Source of the DNA: CAVUCH01 sp963763095
GTDB taxonomy: Bacteria; Acidobacteriota; Vicinamibacteria; Vicinamibacterales; JAENWD01
Assembly (NCBI GenBank): GCA_963763095.1
Contig: CAVXNR010000025.1
Location: 103,002 to 167,001 of the forward strand
Length of the DNA: 64,000 bases
Reading direction: 5' to 3'
In this document: piece by piece, positions 59,537 through 64,000 of the stretch
Layout: the number at the start of each line of letters is the position of its first letter
How positions within the stretch are numbered: the stretch's first letter is position 1
Notes under the pieces: model-generated
What the model saw: only the letters and a program-made list of their open reading frames with translations
Databases searched by the model: none
What the model was told of the DNA's origin: nothing
Made by a program: the position numbers and the translations under genes

Positions 59537-60353
59537 ATGCCGCCCCAGCCGGCCATCCGCGTCACCAGTCGCCAGAATCCGCTCGTCACCCGGTTCCGCG
59601 ACGCCGCGCGTGAGCCCACCGGGCAAGGGCCGGTGCTCGTCGAAGGCGCCACGCTCCTGAAGGAGGCCCACAGCGCCGGCTGGGTGATCGACGTGGTGGC
59701 GTTCACCGAGAGCGCCCTGGCTGACACCACGGTCGCGAGTCTCGTCGACGCGTTACCGCCGGCTGTGGCACGTCTGCTCGTCTCCGAGCGCGTCGTCGAG
59801 ACGATGAGCCCGGCACGCACGCCTTCGGGGGTCGTCGCACTTGGACGTGGACGCGCCTGGACTCTTGACGACGTGCTGGCCATCGATCCGGCGCTGGTCG
59901 TCATGGCCGTGGACGTGCAGGATCCCGGTAACCTTGGAGCGATCGTGCGGGCGGCGGAGGCTGCGGGCGCCACTGGTGTCATCGCGGCCGGAGCGTCTGC
60001 GGCGCCGTTCGGCTGGAAGGCGCTGCGCGGTTCAATGGGGAGCGCGTTCCGTCGTGCCCGTCCTCAGGCTCGGCGACGTGGACGAAGGCATCCGCGCATG
60101 CCACGATCGCGGGATGCGTCTTATTGCGACGGCCACCGACGGCCTCCCGCTGGACCGCGTCAGCCTCCGCGAGCCGTGCGCGATCCTCCTCGGCTCGGAG
60201 GGCACCGGGCTGCCGCAGGCTCTGATCGACACGGCCGACACGCGGCTCACGATCCCGATGCACGCGCCGGTCGAGTCGCTGAACGTGGCGGTAGCCGCGG
60301 GGATCATCCTCTACGAGGCGCGGCGACAGAGGACGACGGGACGCCGGCGGTAG
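59537..60353 (+). CDS. SpoU/TrmH-family RNA 2'-O-methyltransferase, one frameshift
   Basis: About 272 residues: substrate-binding N-terminus (RVTSRQNPLVTRFRDAAREP), then the three SPOUT motifs: DVQDPGNLGAIVRAAEAAGA, ILLGSEGTGL and IPMHAPVESLNVAVAAGIIL. An extra T near 60,050 breaks GSMGSAFRVPVLRLG. The deep trefoil knot binds AdoMet. Methylates a ribose in rRNA or tRNA; target not determinable from the sequence. Confidence 0.8.
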
Positions 60354-60354
60354 G

Positions 60355-60405
60355 CGGGAGGCGGGAGGCAGGAGGCGCTGGGCGCTGGGCGCTGGGCGGG
60401 CAAGG
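60355..60405 (+). repeat. Heptanucleotide tandem repeats
   Basis: Seven consecutive 7-mers: GCGGGAG twice, GCAGGAG, GCGCTGG three times, GCGGGCA. Directly follows the methyltransferase stop codon. Confidence 0.7.
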
Positions 60406-60470
60406 AACGATACAGAATGCACAGCGCTCTAGAGACCGAGTGCTCGCTTGTGGTGTCACCGCACCGCTGA

Positions 60471-60533
60471 TGTGGGGCAGGGCTTCAGCCCTGCAAATCG
60501 GGCGCTCTAGCAGGCCTGAAGGCCTGCCCCACA
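60471..60533. repeat. Pair of facing palindromic repeats
   Basis: TGTGGGGCAGGGCTTCAGC and its inverse end GCAGGCCTGAAGGCCTGC face each other, forming one large inverted repeat with inner palindromes. Same family as the repeat at 39,800. Sits between the methyltransferase gene and rarA. Confidence 0.65.
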
Positions 60534-60573
60534 TGACTACACAGTGAATGGCGGGCTCTAATCAGGTCCCCTT

Positions 60574-61921
60574 ATGCAATCCGATCTCTTCGATGACGAC
60601 CGGCCATCCACTCCATCGCGGGCCGACGCGCCGCTCGCCGAGCGCATGCGGCCGCGCAGCTTCGATGAGATCGTCGGGCAGCAGGACGTGCTCGGGCCCG
60701 GGCGTCCGCTGCGGGAGGCGATCGAGCGCGATCGGCTGCAGTCGATCATCCTCTGGGGACCGCCGGGTACGGGCAAGACGACGATCGCTCGGCTCGTCGC
60801 CGAGCGGACGAAGGCGCGCTTCGTCTCGTTCAGCGCGGTGCTCGCCGGCATCAAGGACATCAAGGAAGTCATGGCGGCCGCCGAGGGCGCCCGGCGTCTG
60901 AGAGGCCAGCGCACGATCCTGTTCGTAGACGAGATTCACCGTTTCAACAAGGCGCAGCAGGATGCCTTCCTCCCGCACGTCGAAGCGGGGTCCATCGTCC
61001 TCATCGGCGCCACGACCGAGAACCCGTCGTTCGAGGTGAATGCGGCACTCCTGTCGCGGTCGCGCGTGTTTGTGCTGAGGGGACTGGAAGAAGAGGAGAT
61101 CCTCACCATCCTCGCGCGCGCGCTTGCCGACGTGGAGAACGGTCTCGGGTCGGAGTCGACGCGGGTGGCGCCAGACGCGCTGGCGCTCATCGCACGGGCA
61201 TCCGGCGGCGACGCCCGATCGGCGCTGAACCTGCTGGAGCTCGCCACCGCCTCGGCGCCAATCGCAGACGATGGCGAGCGGTCTGTCAACCGCACGCACG
61301 CGGAGCAAGTCATACAGCGCCGGATGCTGCTGTACGACAAGGGCGGCGAGGAGCACTACAACATCATCTCCGCGCTCCACAAATCCATGCGGAACAGCGA
61401 CCCGGATGCAGCGCTCTACTGGCTCGCACGGATGCTCGAGGCTGGAGAGGATCCGCTGCTACGTCGCGCGCAGGCTCGTGCGGTTCGCGTCGGAAGACGT
61501 GGGCATGGCCGACCCGCAGGCGCTGAGCGTCTGCGTCGCGGCGAAAGACGCCGTGCACTTCCTCGGCATGCCCGAAGGGAACACGGCACTCGCGCAGGCC
61601 GCGGTGTACCTCGCGACCGCCCCGAAGAGCAACGCGATCTACTCGGCGTATGGCCGCGCGGCCGAGGATGCGCGGAATGGGCCGACGGAGCCGGTTCCGC
61701 TGCACCTGCGGAATGCGCCGACACGATTGATGAAGGAGCTGGACTACGGCCGCGGCTACCAGTATGCGCACGACGCGCCCGACGCGATCACGGCGATGAC
61801 CTCGCTGCCGGAGTCTCTCGCCAGCCGCCATTACTACCAGCCGACGGAGCGGGGGTTCGAGAAGGAAGTGAAGCGGCGGCTGGATGGGTGGGCTGAGATC
61901 AAGCGGGCACGCCGGGGCTGA
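60574..61921 (+). CDS. rarA: RarA (MgsA) replication-associated recombination ATPase, one frameshift
   Basis: About 449 residues: RMRPRSFDEIVGQQDVLGPG, Walker A WGPPGTGKTTIARL, Walker B LFVDEIHRFNKAQQDAFL, sensor 1 IGATTENPSF, arginine finger region LLSRSRVF, and the tetramerisation/C-terminal domain (RMLLYDKGGEEHYNIISALH, RFASEDVGMADPQAL). One extra C near 61,463 breaks LEAGEDPLYVARRLVR. It helps rescue stalled replication forks. Confidence 0.9.
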
Positions 61922-62034
61922 CCGTAGGACCCGACGGGACGATCAGGCTACGGGCTTCAGACGGCAGGCTGCGGGCTGGTCTGGCTTCAGCGTCAACGAC
62001 ACCGGCTGAGGGCCGCGCCGCGGGAACGCGACAA

Positions 62035-63027
62035 TCAGCGATCGGCCGCCACGGGTGCCGCATCGGCAGTCAGGTCCTGGTTGACCGGACTGACGGCCGC
62101 GGGTACCTCGGCGAGACTGGTCGTCTGCTCTCCCAGCAACTCAGGCACCTTGCGGAACATCTCCTGTCGGAGGGGCAGGATGAACGAGAAGCGGTAGTCG
62201 CCCTGCATTCGGCCGATCGGAATGCCGACCAGGTCGCCGTCGCGGTCGAGGACTCCGCCGCCCGACACGCCAGGATGACCGTCGGTCAGGCAGGTGACGA
62301 GGCCGTTCCCGGTGCGCTGGCCCACGTAGCCGGTGGACACGATAATCCCCTTCGAGTAGTCATTGCCCAGCCGGAAGATGGGTTCAGCGAATTCGTAGGC
62401 GAAATTCGGATCGAGCTTGAGGGCCGGAAGGTCGATCGATTCGCTCACTTTCAGGATCGCCCAGTCCCCGCTGTGCACCTCCACGTCCGCGTCGCCCGAG
62501 TCGACCACGCGTGCAGCCACGCGCTTGCCGCCGAAGCTCAGACGAATCGACTCGATCCGGCGCGACGTCTGCGCGGGCTCGCCTTCATCGGGCAGCACGA
62601 TGACGCCGTGCTTCACCGTGATGAAGTAGCCGCCGCCCAGGTACCCGGCGGTGCCGTAATTGGTCTTTCCGAGATTGTCGTAGGCATAGAGCTCGACGAA
62701 GCTCTGACGACGGGAGCGGAGCAATTCGACGGGAAGGAGGCCCATCTCACTCTGCAGCTGCTTTTTGATGTCGCTGACCAGCGCGTCGCGGCTCTCGGTC
62801 TGCAACCCGGCCGCCTGCCCTGACGTGCCAGCGGGGATCATCCCGGCGGCGTCCTCCCGATGGGCAATCGAACGCAGCAGTTCCACCCTGAGCGCGTCGA
62901 TACGCGCGGAGCTCTCCGCCTGCTGGCGGGCGAGCAGCCGCTGGGCACTGTACTGGCCCACCCCAAAAAAGACGAGCGCAGTGACGGCGGTGAGGGTGGT
63001 GGCGAGGAGCAGGCGTCGCACGGCCAT
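62035..63027 (-). CDS. Membrane-anchored trypsin-like serine protease
   Basis: 330 residues: N-terminal TM helix (LLLATTLTAVTALVFFGVG), coiled region, then a chymotrypsin-fold domain with His in YFITVKHGVIV, Asp in SGDWAILKVSE and Ser in GHPGVSGGGVLDRDG. The C-terminus is Pro/Ala rich. No PDZ domain, unlike HtrA. Probably a periplasmic protease held at the inner membrane. The start at 63027 is chosen because the upstream extension is Arg/Pro rich. Confidence 0.75.
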   Translation of the reverse strand: MAVRRLLLATTLTAVTALVFFGVGQYSAQRLLARQQAESSARIDALRVELLRSIAHREDAAGMIPAGTSGQAAGLQTESRDALVSDIKKQLQSEMGLLPVELLRSRRQSFVELYAYDNLGKTNYGTAGYLGGGYFITVKHGVIVLPDEGEPAQTSRRIESIRLSFGGKRVAARVVDSGDADVEVHSGDWAILKVSESIDLPALKLDPNFAYEFAEPIFRLGNDYSKGIIVSTGYVGQRTGNGLVTCLTDGHPGVSGGGVLDRDGDLVGIPIGRMQGDYRFSFILPLRQEMFRKVPELLGEQTTSLAEVPAAVSPVNQDLTADAAPVAADR

Positions 63028-63267
63028 CGAGGGCTCCACTTTCCGAGGGCTGCCGTGGAGTGGTCCGCGGCCGCGCGGACGTTCCAAGTTCGGCAGCTAA
63101 ACCACTGCGCCCCGGCGCAGCTTACAGCTTTGCGACCCCGCGCCCGCGGGATGCCTTTTCGCTTGGATCGAGCGTCAGATGGTGTATCGGCCAGTGCCGA
63201 TGACGACTGCACTGTAGCAAGCACATATGCTTGCGGTCAATCCCCGGCTGCTGAGCTGACGGTGTCT

Positions 63268-64000
63268 TCAGATGCGCCCGAAGTTCTTCTCGACCTCGCG
63301 GCGTGTCAGCCGCAGCATGACCGGCCGCCCGTGCGGACAGATGGTGGAGTACGCCGTGGCACGCAATTCCGCCAGGATGTGGACCATTTTGTCGTACGTC
63401 AGGGGGTAGTTCGCCTTGACCGCCGCATGACACGCGATCGTTGCGGCGATCCGCTTCAATGTCTCCTCCACCCGCGCGCCCCGATCGAGCCCCTCGAGAT
63501 CCTGCGCGAGCGCGCGGACGGCGGCCGCGGCGGACTCGGCATCGAGCAGCGCGGGGGTCGCGCACACGCGCACCGAGTCACCGCCGAACTCCTCCACCTC
63601 GAACCCGAGCCGCTCCAGGTCGGCCGCGTGAGCGACCAGCGCCTGACGTCCGTCCGGCGTGAGATCGAGCAGCAACGGGTGGAGCAGGCGCTGGCTCTGG
63701 AGCCGTCCGGCGGTCAACCGCTCCAGCGTCCGCTCGAACAGCACGCGCTCGTGCGCCACGTGCTGGTCGATGATGGCGATTCCTTCATCGTCCACCGCAA
63801 TGATGAAGGTGTCGCGAAACTGGCCAAGGGGGATCATGGGGCGGATGGAGGGGGGAGCGGCCGACGCAGGCTCCTGGCTCCAGGCTCCGGGCTCCGGGGC
63901 TTGTCCGGATTCCTGGGCCGAGGGCTCCGGAGCCGGGACACCGCCTGAAGCCTGGAGCCTGGAGCCTGGAGCCTGGGAGTGCGGCGCCCCCGAGGCGTGA
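63268..64000 (-). CDS. mutL: MutL mismatch repair protein, C-terminal part (gene runs off the window)
   Basis: About 243 residues of the C-terminus, open to the window edge. The dimerisation/endonuclease domain has IDQHVAHERVLFE, the metal-binding DQHA(x)2E(x)4E motif of endonuclease-active MutL, and CPHGRPV near the end. The flexible linker before it (from about 63,840 to 64,000) is Ala/Pro/Ser/Glu rich and is built from 7-bp repeats. Cuts the nicked strand during mismatch repair in bacteria without MutH. Confidence 0.9.
   Translation of the reverse strand, partial: HASGAPHSQAPGSRLQASGGVPAPEPSAQESGQAPEPGAWSQEPASAAPPSIRPMIPLGQFRDTFIIAVDDEGIAIIDQHVAHERVLFERTLERLTAGRLQSQRLLHPLLLDLTPDGRQALVAHAADLERLGFEVEEFGGDSVRVCATPALLDAESAAAAVRALAQDLEGLDRGARVEETLKRIAATIACHAAVKANYPLTYDKMVHILAELRATAYSTICPHGRPVMLRLTRREVEKNFGRI
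63866..63984. repeat. Heptanucleotide repeats inside mutL
   Basis: GGCTCCx units (63,867-63,902) and GCCTGGA units (63,949-63,984) are tandem 7-mers within the coding sequence of the interdomain linker. Because 7 is not a multiple of 3, three units encode each 7-residue cycle. Confidence 0.65.

Noticed and set aside
59392..59982. Minus-strand open frame over the methyltransferase gene
   Set aside because: Antisense to well-supported SPOUT motifs and lacks any recognisable protein feature.
63060..63135. tRNA-like stretch (minus strand GGGGCGCAGTGGTTTAGC)
   Set aside because: It resembles a D arm, but no acceptor, anticodon or T arm can be paired around it.

Overview
The window is a GC-rich bacterial chromosome segment, most likely from an Acidobacteriota member and plausibly class Vicinamibacteria. 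This rests on a VWFA protein of the acidobacterial type, several PEP-CTERM proteins, a VTC/DUF4956/CotH trio, an M2 peptidase, Tat-exported Gfo/Idh/MocA and AP-endonuclease-fold proteins, and an Mla-type lipid transport operon behind uvrB. The assignment is inferred from gene content; no rRNA or other phylogenetic marker search was possible.

Bases 1 to about 19,600 are an accessory region of small, mostly secreted or unknown genes and remnants. It holds four PEP-CTERM genes or fragments, two of which share a 3' end plus hairpin in opposite orientations. It also holds a tandem pair of two-cysteine secreted proteins, a DNA-ligase fragment fused to a PEP-CTERM tail, a 1.27-kb IS element inserted into a recognisable gene, an IS3-type transposase scrap and a 3' half-tRNA. 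Two families of small unknown proteins recur in it (here called ORF-A and ORF-B). One copy of each lies behind a ribbon-helix-helix gene whose promoter overlaps a perfect palindrome.

Bases 19,600 to 48,000 mix regulation, polysaccharide metabolism and envelope functions. In order they carry: a multi-PAS hybrid histidine kinase; a pectate lyase with an FG-GAP protein; an HTH-GAF protein; a DUF1593 (Sde182-like) protein; an SGNH/MBOAT acetylation pair; the VTC-DUF4956-CotH cluster; a CheY-like regulator; an HMA metal-binding protein with a CorE-like ECF sigma factor; Gfo/Idh/MocA and AP-endonuclease-fold proteins; a CHASE3-GAF-GGDEF diguanylate cyclase; DinB; and an M2 peptidase.

Bases 46,300 to 64,000 are largely housekeeping. 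An operon-like run uvrB-mlaE-mlaF-mlaD-ytxH-like comes first. It is followed by a VWFA protein, a large beta-barrel protein, a TrkA-N/DHH protein, a patatin-like protein, greA, an rRNA/tRNA methyltransferase, rarA, an anchored trypsin-like protease and the 3' part of mutL. Heptanucleotide tandem repeats and a palindromic repeat are found in this conserved half.

A caution covers the whole annotation. At least twenty genes, including uvrB and rarA, are split by what look like single-base indels, often in G/C runs. This looks more like residual long-read sequencing error than true decay, so 'pseudogene' calls in the accessory part should be read with that in mind.
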